From: Cryptomeria japonica
Taxonomy: Eukaryota > Streptophyta > Pinopsida > Cupressales > Cupressaceae
DNA: 64,000 bases
NCBI RefSeq assembly: GCF_030272615.1
Contig: NC_081408.1
Location: 399,431,889 to 399,495,888, forward strand
Direction of reading: 5' to 3'
Shown here: positions 30,861-43,735 of the stretch, piece by piece
Numbering within the stretch: the stretch's first letter is position 1
Layout: the number at the start of each line of letters is the position of its first letter
Program-made: the position numbers and the translations under genes
Notes under the pieces: model-generated
The model's database searches: none
The model's input: the letters and a program-made list of their open reading frames with translations, nothing else
What the model was told of the DNA's origin: nothing

Positions 30861-33059
30861 TTTATCTTGCTCACTGATTGCACCATTTGGTTTCCATCAA
30901 GCGGACTATCCCAAGTATGGAAAAGGAGAAGATTTTATAAAAAAATATGGATCATATAACGACACACTTAAAAGTTTTGCACAAGAAACCTCAAATATTC
31001 TTCTAGGTAGTCATTTATTTTGAAAGGGCAATCTCTTTATGCAAAATTTGGGTTTGTTAGTAGTTAGATTGCACACTATTATCTAATAATTGTAATATTA
31101 TAATATTATTTTGTTATTTTAGTTTAGATCTACTATTGTTTTCTAATTTAAATTAGAGTTGGATCACTTTCTTTAATTTCCTTGCAAATATGGGTTCATT
31201 TGAAAAGATTTATTAAAAATAAAATAAATAATAGTATAGATTGAATTTGAAAATCTATATAGGAGTTGTTATTTGCATGTAGCTAATTAATTCACAATTA
31301 AAATTAGGAAAAAGTAGATCTAAAATCCCTTTGCATACATTTTAATTTCTAAGTGTAGTTATAATCATTAAAACATTTATAAAAGTAAAATTGAAAGATA
31401 AAATCTGTAAAAACCATCAAAAGGCATTCAATGAAAAATTAACTCAACTAAACTTTTCAAAACTCATCCGTGTTCAACTTTCCCATATCTCACTTATATT
31501 GTTATTTCAAATATATCCAAGGATTAAGGAAAATTAGATAAATCTATATTTGGATGAAATTCAAGAAAACATGCCCCTTTTAGGCACATTCAAGAAGAGA
31601 ACAAACAAGGGAAAATAAGCAAAGAGTCTCACATAAGAGAGAGTATCTTCTAGACAAATCTCATTAAACTTATTAACACCATATTCAAAATAATAATACT
31701 ACAACAAGACATAAGAAAGCATGCAAACATACCAACTATCCAACACCCAACCACACAAATCAAGATATAATGATTTGATGTATTCATCTATCCTTATGAA
31801 ATGAATGAAACTACTGATTTGATTCATATCAACAATGATATTATCACTCTTTTGACTCCCCATGTTCAAGAAGAGGGTAGTCAATTTATCTTCCTATTAC
31901 TTGATTGGCTATTTCCATGAGAGTAAGAGTAGTTGGATTTTGCCCATTAACCAAACACGTGCACTAAAATGTGTTGTTATTTTTAGGGTGTGTAGATTTA
32001 CAATATCATGCATTTTAGTGAAATTGATGTACATAAAAAATACTTCTAAAAAATATTTTCTCATTTCCATATTTTTTCCTTTTGTTATTGTCATTCCATT
32101 TATTCTATTATGCCTATGGTACCTCCAAAATATGTTCGCATAGGCAACATAGTAGGGATAGGGTATCCTTTTTGAATTTAAACCTCCATCATTTGTAGAT
32201 ATAACTTTGAAACTCCCTTGGAAAAATATTTCAAATAAGCATGTGAAGACACCAACTCAAATGGAGGGCAATAGAAATTACACAATTATACCACTTCCAA
32301 TGACTCAATTTAAAGCTAAGATACTATTCTTGAATCAAACCTAAATCTAACTAGGACATGAAGGATCATTATTTGGTAAAAAATTCACCAAGTCCATCCC
32401 ATGAAAATATATAGAGACATTGTCACCCAAATCAACAAAAAAGTGATAAACTCAAACAAGACTTAATTCAGGATCCTAAGAAACTCAAGAAGGCCTTGAC
32501 ATGGCCTTTCAAGATGAAAAGATACAATAAAATAATAAATACTAAAAATATTTTCTAAAGAAAGAACCAATGACACTACTCAAACCTCGCATTGAATAAG
32601 ACACATCTCTTGATAAAGGAACATAAAAATTATGAGAAACTACTCTTAAAGAACTTAAATCGACTTAGGTGAAAAAAATCAACCCTTAAGGAGTCTTTGT
32701 ATCTCAAAATTCATAAACCCTTTTCAAGTACATAACTTGAATACCTTAATGAGTCTTTGTATCTCAAAATTCATCTTTTCAAGTTACAATTTCCTCTCCC
32801 TAAAATTTCAAAATTCAAAGGAGTAAGAAGTCATAACTCTAATATGAGGGCTTATAAATGGTAGTGTGGTTTTTCCTTCCTTCAGATAGTGTGGTAGTGT
32901 TTTTTTTTTATCAAAATTGGAAGGCATCATTCTAGATTGGTATTATTATCTCCCAGAGGCATCAATCCATTCATTTTGACAACTTATTAGTGAGTTTTTC
33001 ACTACCTTTGACATGAAAAAAATAGTAAAATAATAATCCTAACCATCAAGAAAAAGGCC
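30861..33059. other. AT-rich spacer, no gene seen
   Basis: A short direct repeat (AGTCTTTGTATCTCAAAATT at about 32689 and 32750) is the only structure noticed. Around 32190-32420 one plus frame is protein-like but too broken to name. Confidence 0.45.
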
Positions 33060-34150
33060 AACAATTCAACATGACACGCTTTATCACATGATGGACAAAA
33101 TTTATCTATTATTAACATGTGCACCAAACATAGATCATAGGGAATTATATGATCTCTTCTTAAAAGCCCTAAACAAGGATATAAGGGAGGAGGTTCAAAA
33201 TTCCCTACAAAATATATGGAGAGGCCCTTAAAAGTGTCTTAAGAATAAATGAATTCACTATTGATAATGGAATAAAGAAATCTAGTACCAAAGAAAGGTT
33301 GGTCACACACAAAAATAATAACCCTTCTACACCTACAATACTAAAGAAAAATAATTGTAGAATAACCACCGATGGAGTTACAAACATATTGCCACCCAAG
33401 AAAAATAATGATTATGTTTGTGACAAAAGCTACACAAATTTCCTAACAATTCACAATTGGTAATAACCCTACCAAAAAGCTCTAGAGTATTTCCTTAAAA
33501 AGTATTGCACATTCCATAAAGTTATGTAGAAACTACCAATGAATCAACATAAATATCCTATAATGCTAAAGTAATTTATTCATGGGCATATTATTTCTCT
33601 TTCTAAAAAAACTCAAACTATAAACACTGGGGACTTGTAGCTCCTAAAAATTCAAACTTAATGATCTACCAAGATCCTTTCATAGTGCACCAATAAGGGA
33701 ATATTTCTAATAGAGAAACAAAAAATGACATAATCCCTTCTTTGGGACCAAATGGTTCAATAGAATTCAACATTAAGGGTAAAACAAAAATGTTTGGCCT
33801 AATATTTTTGATGCAAAATAAAACTCTTGGGAGGAGCTTATGATCCCACAAATAAACACGCGATTTCATCAATTTATCCTATGCTAGTTTTGTTCATTAC
33901 ATGCAACTTGGTTGATAAGACATTCACAAGGACATATTTCATTAACCTTTTGATAAAATCCCCCTCCAATTAAGTAGCTTTCTTAGAGGCAATAGAGCTC
34001 AAGTACTTAAACACTATAACCTGACCTCCAAAAGAACAAATCAATCAAAAGGATCTCAGAACATAATTCCACCCAACTTAGAGTTATTTGATTGTAGGTT
34101 TGTCTTTGATCTAAAATAGATTCCCATGGATGTCAAAATATCAAGTTAAG
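33060..34150 (+). pseudogene. Decayed coding-like sequence, family unknown
   Basis: One plus frame gives protein-like stretches separated by stops: CAPNIDHRELYDLFLKALNK then DIREEVQNSLQNIWRGP (about 33120-33230), DIIPSLGPNGSIEFNIKGKT (about 33728-33787) and KDIFH-stop-PFDKIPLQL. The first has the feel of a retrotransposon gag, but no diagnostic motif is left. It could be the remains of an LTR element. Confidence 0.3.
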
Positions 34151-36058
34151 GTGATCCTACTTTGCACCTACAACTATGGGTCTATGGTACATGCATAAAA
34201 TGAATGCTTTCTAATTATAGGGATATAGTAAACATACTTAATTTTTCATGTAGAAACAATGGCATATGGGTACATGAACATTAAAACATGTAGGGATATA
34301 TTTTACATTTATGACAATCTTAAGGTAGAAATGATTGGAAATTGTACAATCCTAATTCTTTTGGGAACAAGATGATGTCCACAACCTTCTATGTAATTAT
34401 TAAGGAGATGTAGTACAACCTACTTCTAAGAAGGTTTGTATCCACGATATGAAGATAGTTCCTTCCATGTTATTCCAAGAAATCCATTTACTAAATGGGA
34501 AAAATATTATATCGCTAAGGGAGATCTAGAAACCTTTAGCATGAAAAAAATTAAGATGTGGCAAAGAAAAACATAAAATACTAATAGATCATGAAATAGG
34601 TGCTAGTATAATCACTATACTTCAGCCAAACCTTAAATTTATTAAAATATAGAAAGGTATATTAGATGTAAAATTAAGTATCCATGGTTGTGATAAAATC
34701 TAAGGAGTTTGTTGAGCACCAAGATATTGGTTGTACCTTTAAAGCTCATTTATGAATAGAATATAAGTATACAAATATATTACTCATTTATTGGTTATAA
34801 TTTTAGAATATTAGCGGTTTGTAAGGAATTTTATATGGATTAATTGATTCATATTCAAGGAAATATGGAGTCGTCACACATTTCTATCTCTTTGACTTGA
34901 TAATAACATTTTTGGTGGTTTGAGATTTAGATATATTTTTCATACAACGATAAAACCAATGGATATGGATTAAGCTATTGCAATCCTACTTAATAATCCT
35001 TTTATGAAGATTATATTGCTAATTGTCATTTATGAAATATTTGTAGTACTCCTTGAATACTAACTAATACAAATAAGAAACTTGAAGTTGCAAATAAGCA
35101 TGAAGATAATTGTAATAGTTAGCTATTATTCTCAAAGAAACATGATAACATAAAGGGGATAATTATATAAATAAACATTCATTCATATAAAATAATTATA
35201 AACATGTGTCAACAAATTTACCAAACAACATGAAACCACTCTATTTTTTAAAGTATGGCCTACAATGCAAAGCCTTATTCCCTCACTAAATTCTAAAATC
35301 TTTTCAATACAAATATTTATTCCTTTTATAGAAGGAGATACATAGACAGTCCCCAAAAATGGGAAACACTTTTCATCTTAGAACTAAAAGATGAACTTGC
35401 CAATGAACTATTTAGAAGTGAACATGTGAAATCCTCTTGAGAAGTTTACCAATTCTTCCAATTTGTTAAAAGAATAAGTCATATATGAATTAAAATCCAA
35501 ATTCCCATGTCAGAGGAGAGATTGCATAAGGGATGACTTGATGATGTAGAAAAAGGTGAAAATGATCACACAAGTTGTTGGAATTATTGGTGGTGGTGAC
35601 ATGGAAGAATAAGATGGGAGTTTTAAATGGAGGATACTAAGTGGTTTCTCTAATAGTTGTTGTAGGGAAACCCTTCACCATTTTACTCACCTTGTCAACT
35701 AGTACTCGTAAGGTTATATGTACATCCAACAACAGCTAGAAAGATAGCATGAGAAATTAGAGGTTGGCAAGACTGCACTAGCAATAATACAATAGAAAAT
35801 ATGGATTAATTACCTATTGTAGGGAATAATGGGAAAGTGGCCTGCTACTTTCCAAATGATATATGTCCTCCACCATAATTATTGGAAGATGGTTGATGGA
35901 AAATTTCCCAACTATTATCCATAATAACTCACTTTCACACAAAATGTTCATACCCTTTGAATGAGTTCAAGGTCTCTTAAACATAAAAATTCATCCTTAC
36001 AAAAATATTTACTCTAAACCACAACCTGAGAGAAATTTCTCAAACAACTTCAACTAAC
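34151..36058. other. AT-rich spacer, no gene seen
   Basis: No open frame over 65 codons and no motif recognised. Confidence 0.45.
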
Positions 36059-36114
36059 ATTCTTAACAACAATATACTAACCCTCTAAGAGTAAGATTGG
36101 GTTGAAAACGAAGG

Positions 36115-38022
36115 ATGGTGGATAGACCTTGGCAGAGTTTCAGATGCCATGAGGGTTTCAACTACAGTGGCGGGCTCAATGGAAAATGGCCTAGGAACAG
36201 GAAAGGGAATTGTGGCTACTTCAGAGACACCCACCCAGAACTCAGAAATCAGTCTTGGCCATGGAAGGGTCCAGAGACTGTGCAACAAAGGAGGATGACA
36301 GCAGGAGGAAATAAACGAAATGACAGGGTTTGGAGCAACACCAGTTTCAGAGGGTATGAGGCTCTGAACAACCGACATAAGGTGGATTTCAAGATGATGC
36401 AGGAGAAATTTTGGAAGCTGAAGCCTTTGAGGGAAGCTGTGAAAGTTTTAGAGGTATGCCCAAACTCAATCTACAATAGAGTCTTGAATATTGAAATTTC
36501 TAATGATGAATGGTGTGAAAATACCAGGTTTGTTAATGAACACGCTCTCTTCCTGAAATGGGGGGCTCATGGCCGTCTTTGTCAAAAATCAGGGCATGGT
36601 GTGATTCTATTTGGGGGGAGGGTGTAGAACTGAGAACAATAAAAAATGGTTTTTTCCTAGTTATATACTCGTCTAGTATGGATAGGGATTGGATTCTTGA
36701 CAATGGACCTTTCTTTATGGATGGAAAAGGTTTCAATATTATCAAATGGAAGCCAAATTTCAACCCAAATGCAGAAACCATCAATAGGGTTCCATTATGG
36801 ATTAAATTTCCAGGGTTGCCTCATGAATACAAGAACACAAAAACCCTAAGGAGAATAGGGGAAAACCTAGGAATTTTCAGAAAAGATGAGGAATTTATAG
36901 AACCTACTCATTTCAATATGGTCTTGTGGATATGCATTGATTAGGATCTAGCACATCACTTACCAGACACAATAGAAATCAAAATTGGTTCAGGGATCTG
37001 GATGCAGAAGGTGGTCCTTGAAGAAAGGATGGAATCATGCTCAGACTGTGATTCCTTTGCTCATGCTAAAGGAGATTGCAAAATCGGAGACAAAGGAAAG
37101 TCTAAAGTTAATGATGGTTTGGCGGAGGATATAATCAAACTATCAGAATCCAAGGATTGGGAACATCAATGGGAAGCCTTGGATTGGGATGTCCTTCAGT
37201 AATTCAGGAAGGGATATGTTACTGAACTGAACACAATATTCTTTTTTTGTTCTAGGAAAGGGCTTATTAACAATCTATTTGCATCAGAATCATCTACAAT
37301 GCAATTGAACCCCCTATCAATCATAGATGGATCAGATTCTTTGTTTAGAGAGATCCAAAACCAAGGAAGTGGTCCTCAAATGCAGAGTAATGTGAAGGGT
37401 GCAGTGGTGAACAACTAGGTCCCTGATACTGGTTTAAGTGCTTCGAATATAACCCCAATGGGGAAACACAAGCGAAATGTTGACCATCTTGAAAATGAAG
37501 GCAACTTGTCCTCACAAGAAACTCAAGCTATCACCATAGCAGATGAGGAAGAGACAATAGTCCCAGAGACTTAGGTGGAGGACATGCCTAGAGAAAATAA
37601 TGAGGTGCCTCAAGAACAGACACACTTACAAGACGACAAGCTTTCTTCTCCACCTCTAACAGTTGATCAGATAGTGGAGGAAATGGTCTTTAAGGACATT
37701 CAAATCTCTCCCATCTGAAACCTAGATGCATCCTTTGAAGGGGTGAAAGATAGTGGAGGTGACCTAGTTTTTCAGACTCAGAGGGAGATCTATCTGATAA
37801 TCCGGAGGGAGAGGATGATATAGGGATTCTTGCTCTAGGAGGGGTTTTAGACAAGAGAAATCTGGAAATGACTTTGGCTCAAAATGCTAAAGTAAAGATA
37901 GGTGAAAGTAAGAAAAGAGGACCTAAATCCAACAGAGTTAGACTTGACATTGAAGGTAGTGCTACGGGCCAAAGCAAACTCAGACTTAGATCGGGAAGGG
38001 ACATGGTCTCTTCCCAGAAGCA
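36115..38022 (+). pseudogene. LINE ORF1 (nucleic-acid-binding protein)
   Basis: It starts at ATG 36115 (MVDRPWQSFRCHEGF). After a frameshift near 36560-36620 the DUF4283-like region reads IKNGFFLVIYSSSMDRDWIL, then VPLWIKFPGLPHEYKNTKTL. A zinc knuckle CSDCDSFAHAKGDC (C-x2-C-x4-H-x4-C, about 37032-37080) is intact. The linker to 38022 is low-complexity and acidic, with stops. This layout is the standard plant L1-type ORF1, which binds element RNA to form the ribonucleoprotein. Confidence 0.82.
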
Positions 38023-39970
38023 ATGAGGTTCCTTTCGTGGAATGTCAGGGGCTGCAATGCCCCTGACAAGGTTAGACTGATTAAGAGATGCCTTGATTAG
38101 TTTCGCCCAGATCTCATTTGCTTATAGGAAACCAAAATTAAGTCTGAACATTTTGATACCTTTTATAGTAGATTTAAAAAATGGAAACATGTCTCAGTTG
38201 AAGCTCAAGGAGCCTCAGGTAGTTTATCCATTTTATGGAATGAGTCTTTAGTGGAAGTCAACAGAATAAGCCAGGGAAACTAGTGGCAATGGGTGCGAAT
38301 TTTCTTGAAGCAACTTTAGCTGCAATTGTTTTTAATCAATGTTTACGGACCAAACAACCCCTCCTTAAAAAAATAGTTGTGGAATGATATTTTCAAATGC
38401 CTTAAATAGGATACTGAAACACCTTTCCTTATAGGTAGGGACTTCAATGCTTTGATTAGACCATTTGACAAAATGGGTGGCAATGGTTTGATGAGGCAGA
38501 GTAACTTAGATTTTAGCTCTTTCATCACAGAGTTAGGATTAATAGAAATCCCTTTCAAAACTGGGGAATACACGTGGACAAACAGAAAAAGTGGCTTCTT
38601 AAACATCGTAGAAAGACTTGATAGATTTTTTGTAGCAGGTGACTGCACTTCTCACCCATGGACGTGTATTGTTGATGTTCTACCCTTCACGATCTCATAT
38701 TATTATCCCATTGGCATCTGAATTCAGGATGAAAAAGCCCATAATAGATGCCCTTTCAAATTTGAAGCTATGTGGCTGAGGGATACCAATATAAGATCTT
38801 TGGTGGAGATATGGTGGAAACAGTCCCCTGAAAGTCCTGACAACAAAGCTTTTATGTTCTTCAAAAAACTCCAATTTGTTAAAGAACAATTAAAAAAGTG
38901 GAATAGAGAGTCTTTCAAAAATATTTTCAATGAGAAATTGGGCTTAGAGGAAGAGTTAAAAAATATACATGAACAAATTATTCTACAAGGCATGGATGAA
39001 TCTTCCTTCTTGAGAGAGAAGTAGCTAAATAAGGTGTACTGTGAAGTCTTAGCAAGAGAAGAAACTTTTTGGAGGCATAAATCCCATGAAACGTGGCTGA
39101 AGGAGAGTGATAGGAATACCAAATTTTTCCACAACTCTACAAAGGTAAGGCAAAATTATAACAAGATCTTTTAAATACACAATATGGAGGGGGAGATGCT
39201 AACAGACCAGGAATCCATTAACAAAGAGGCTGTGAACTACTTCTCGAGTTCTTTCAATGGAGAGGTAATGGCCGACCGGGATCTGCATTCTATCATGGAC
39301 ATCATACCTACCTGTGTGAAGGAACAACACAACAAAATGTTACTAAGGGTTGTGTCGCTGGAGGAGGTAAAGGCTGTAGTTTTTGGCATGGGAGCAGACA
39401 AAGCCCTAGGGCCGAATGGGTTCCCGACTCTTTTCTTTCAACATTTTTGGGACATTTTGGCAAATGATCTATGGGAAGTTGTGGAGGAGTCAAGAACAGG
39501 CGGTTTTATCCTTAAGGATTTTAACAATACATTCATAGCTCTGATTCTGAAAAAGGAAAACATATATACCTTCTATGACCAGTCCCATCTCTTTGTGCAA
39601 CACAATCTACAAAGTGATCTCTAAGGTGATAGAAAATAGGTTAAACTGTATTTTGGAAGAAGCTATCTCCCCGGAACAAAGTGGTTTTGCTCCTGGGAGA
39701 TCAATATATGAAGGTATTATTTTGGCACATGAGGCAATCCACTCCATCCATTTATCTAAGAAGGAGAATATGATGATAAAAGTGGATATAAGGAAATCCT
39801 ATGACGAAGTTAATAGAGACTTCCTCTTAAAAGTCTTAGCAAAATTTGGCTTTGACCCGGTTTGGATAGCCTGGATAGAAAGTTGTATCAAATCCCCTTG
39901 GTTCTCAGTTCTTATCAATGGGAACCCTCAGGGTTTCTTCTCATCCAACAAGGGTTTAAGATAGGGGGAC
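38023..39970 (+). pseudogene. LINE ORF2, first part: endonuclease and RT N-terminal half
   Basis: It starts at ATG 38023 with MRFLSWNVRGCN, the APE-type endonuclease opening (NxRG). ETKI, NVYGPN, RDFNAL and LDRFFV follow at the expected spacing; the usual GDFN reads GRDFN. RT motifs follow: KALGPNGFPTLFFQHFW (usually GPDG), a frameshift at about 39560-39590, then SPISLCNTIYKVISKVIENRL, PEQSGFAPGRSIYEGI, DIRKSYDEVNRDFL and NGNPQGFFSSNKGLR. There it breaks at TAG-GGG-GAC, where copia-2 is inserted inside the R-Q-G-D-P-L-S-P motif. About ten stops are present. Confidence 0.88.
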
Positions 39971-42814
39971 TGTTGGAAATGTTCCTCGAATTAACTTGAC
40001 TTGTGTTCAGATTGAACGGAGTAACCTATCCCGATGGAATACCTGTAGGTGTGACTCTTGCCGATGGGCCGATGGAACCTTCTTCCTGTGATTAGTTAAC
40101 TGGTGAGTGATGAATAATGATGAACAACAAATACCCTAACTGGTACTGAGAGGGGGGGGTGAATCAGTACATACAAAAACTTCTCTGCAACTTATCAAGT
40201 TAAGACAATGCTAATCAGTTGTCTTAGTAACTCTTGTGTATGTTTCTTTTCCTCGATCCAGAATGAACTTAACCATGGCAATACCGGTTAAACACATTAA
40301 GACTTCAGACAACATAAACCGGTAAGATTGAACACTTCAAATACATTCAATACTTGATAACTACTTCACCCATAAACATATGCATGTGATGTATCAGTAA
40401 TACCATAACCATTAGCTTTGCATGCATAATCACCTAAACAAAGAATACTTAATCAACACATGAAAAATGCACAACTCATGACACACAAATTTTTCACGTG
40501 GAAACCCAAATGGGAAAAACCATGATGGGGATGAATACCCACAAGCTTGTTTTGAACTCTTTTGAAGCTCACTCTGTTAGGAGCCTAGTCCGGTTAAAGA
40601 ATTTACAATAAGGTTCTGCTAGGAACCGATCCTGTTAAAGATCACCCGGTCAAGGGATGGCTATATACCCTGTTAAAAGTTGAAAACCCATTAAAGGTTA
40701 CCTTGCTAGAGGATTTAAAGAACTCAATGAACTTGAGTCACCTGGTCAGAGGTTTTACCATAAGCCTGTTAAAGCTACCCGGCAAAGGAATTTTCCTTCT
40801 GTTGAAATGGTTAGAAGACAATAGGTAAAACTCTGATCTGATAACAAGACTATATGCTAAGGCAGATCCTTTTCAATTCCTCTACTCTGCAATCATTCTC
40901 TGCAGTTTTCACTCACTGGTCTGGCAAGTATCTCATCACTCAGATACACACAACTTTTGCCAACAACTTACAATAACAAACATCATCGACCTTATAGACA
41001 ACATTTAGGTCGGTAACATAAACCCTAAACCCTAAGCATCTTAGGTTTAAAATTATAAGCAGTCCAATCCTGACTGTCCAAACACTTTTCAAAGAATGAA
41101 ACAATCTTTGAATAGATCACAAGTCATTCTGATCATCCATTCTTCACCGCACATAGAAATCAGTAACCCATCACGCTTTCTTCTCATACCGCTAAGAAGA
41201 ATGTTCATTCCCGAGGTAGACATTTAATGCAATCGATGTTCACATTAAAGATCCTCAAGGAAATTCTTCACGTCCACAAAACTGACGTGGCATCTCGATC
41301 TCATCCTAATTTCTTAGCTAACTCATCACAAAATACCATCGGTTGCATCGCACAAGCTAGATTGCCAAACCGGAAACCCTAGAGCTGAGACTACCAACAG
41401 GTAGTCACACTTAGTGAAACCCTGACACCGGTTCACTACATCTCTTCATACCAGTTCTCCAATCTTGATCATTAATAACAACTTCTTCCAATCTTCATAC
41501 CGATTGACCTATACTTATTGACGTCAATGAAAACATACTTTGTCATATTATCATACCGGTTCATCATATGCCAACAGTGAGCAAGTTGAGTAGATCTCGG
41601 GCAAAAAGATCCAACGGTGGTCGTTGATCCACAATTGGAAGATGCACAACCTAAATCCATCGCGGATCAGCGACAAGGTTGTGGTGGGTCCAGCGAAGGT
41701 GAGGTAGCGTACTAGTGGCAGATGAAGTGGCGATCACGTGGTAGGTTAGGTGGTGTCTAGCGGGATGCATGGACAAATCAGGAAGTGACACATGGCATAA
41801 GTGAGCGGCCCAAGTGAGATAAGGGTCATGCAAATCGAGAAGATCCAACGACAGATCCGAGGAAGATCAACAGTGGAGTAAAATTTTAGGACTATCAGCG
41901 GCTGTCGTTGTACCAAGGTTGTGAGGTGCCCAAAATGTTATCCCTCATGACATGGTGACCAAGTGGTGGGACCCGACAGGAGAGCAGCTAAGGTGAGTTA
42001 AAGGCTGAGCAGATCACAGATGATCAGACGACGATTGCAGAAGATCCGACGGTGGTTGCTAGGTCGCGATGGGAAACTGCTCATTAGAATATCCATCGCG
42101 ACCCAGTGACAAAGAGGAGCTTCATTCCGAGCGGTTAGTGAGGTCGTGCTAAGGTGGCAAGGTAGGGACTCCAAAGCCAATTAGGGGGTACCACGTGGTG
42201 GAGCCACATTAGTGGAGTCGATGGTTCATCGGGAGATCAGAGCAATGCTTTTGTGGTCTTTCCGATGGCCGATGGAGTAGAGACTGACTATGGGTGTGCG
42301 CTCGAACCAGAGTCCAAAAGATAAACACTTGGACATTGAAGATGGTCTTGTCGGTGTATATGAATACAAACCAACCCAACTTCCTGGTGAATGTGAGATA
42401 TTATGTTTCTCATGAATGCAGACCGACGCAGACGGTTAGACTTCAAACTGTTGGTGCAGTTGCTCAGATGAACTGTCGACAATCTGATATATGAAGCCAT
42501 TGGCTAACTATGGTGAATATAACTGATTATCGTATGCTGATTGTAGTGTCCAGTTCATGAGAATCTGAGAACAAATACCAGTAGTTGCAGACTGAAACTT
42601 TATTGTAAATTCATTTACTGGAAATAAAGTGTTCAATTGTTGGTGGTGGATTTTTTCCCGAAAGGGTTTTCCCATGTAATTCTTGGTGTTCTGTCTTTGT
42701 GTTGATTCTATTTGTTTGTCTATATGATTATTAATGTCCTGTAAAAGTTTTAAACTGCATTCTTCCCTGTTAATTGGCATTAGGAAGGCATTTTCGCACT
42801 GTGCTTTCCTTACA
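39971..42814 (+). repeat. copia-2 5' LTR (enlarged by a nested solo LTR)
   Basis: Starts TGTTGGAAATG, ends CTTTCCTTACA. It matches 46985-48360 except for the insertion 40108-41576. Confidence 0.92.
40108..41576 (-). mobile_element. Solo LTR (1,469 bp) inside the copia-2 5' LTR
   Basis: GTGAG at 40103-40107 and 41577-41581 flank it, and the 3' LTR shows the empty site (AACTGGTGAG-CAAGTTG). On the minus strand it starts TGTTGGCATATGATGAACC and ends CATTATTCATCA. It contains CTGAGAGGGGGGGTGAATCA and GGAAACCCAAATGGGAAAAA, words common in plant copia LTRs. A minus-strand CTATAAGG near 40993 could be its TATA box. The start matches the LTR at 63673. Confidence 0.9.
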
Positions 42815-42816
42815 AG

Positions 42817-42828
42817 TGGTATCAGAGC
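42817..42828 (+). other. copia-2 primer-binding site
   Basis: TGGTATCAGAGC lies two bases after the LTR, complementary to initiator methionine tRNA. Confidence 0.92.
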
Positions 42829-42932
42829 TTGGCCCGTTTTGTTATCCTTGTTGGGTAGGGTTAGTTTTTTGTGTCAGTTCTGTTTCAATGGGAGTCTTGC
42901 AGAGTGTCTACTTGTTTGTTTTACAGGTTAAG

Positions 42933-43735
42933 ATGGCAAGCACCTAAGGGCACATAGACATGGAGAATTTTAATGGTTCCAATTTCGAACTATGGAAACT
43001 CAAGATGGAAGACTTGTTGGTCGACCGAGACCTTTGGATTGCTATGTCTAGGCAGAAACCTACATGCATGAAGCAAGAGGATTGGAATTAGCTGACTGGA
43101 AGGCAAGGGGTCTAATCAGGCTATGTCTTGCTGATTCTATTCTGTTAAACGTCCACGAGGAGAAAACTACACATCTTCTTTGGAATAAGTTGTGATATAT
43201 TTATCAAGGCAAATCCTTGGAATAAACTTTTCTTGAGGAAGAAGTTGTACTCTCTAAAGATGGATGCATGAACACCATTGGCAGACCACTTGAATGCATT
43301 CAACATGGTTCTTGCACAGTTAACTTATGTTGGTGTGACCATTCAGGAAGAAGAACGTTGCATGTTGTTGTTGTGTTCATTGCCTAACTCTTGGGATCAC
43401 TTAGTGATGGCTATCGGTAGTACTATGACCCAGTTCAAGATGGATATTGTGGTTAATACTCTTTTGTCAGAAGAAATGAGAAAGAAGTCTTCTGAGACGA
43501 TAAAAGATGCACTCTCTATTCGAGGCAGAACGAAGGACAAAGACAAGAAGAAAGGAAAGAAGTCCAAGTCCAAGTCTCAAGAGAGATCAAAATCTCCAGG
43601 CAAGAAGTCAAAGGTGAAGTGCTGGAATTGTGGGAAAAAAGGGCATATCCAAAAGGATTGAAAGGAGGAGAAGAAGAAGAAGAAGAAGTATTCTGACACT
43701 GAATCTTCTTAGAGTGATGCAGATGCATTTGTAGC
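42933..43735 (+). pseudogene. copia-2 gag
   Basis: From ATG 42933 with ENFNGSNFELWKLKMEDLLV, then breaks at about 43090-43280. An open stretch at 43278-43661 holds LLCSLPNSWDHLVMAIGST and a Lys/Ser-rich tail. The zinc knuckle is C-W-N-C-G-K-K-G-H-I-Q-K-D-stop, so the last Cys codon has become TGA. Gag packages element RNA; this copy is broken. Confidence 0.85.
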
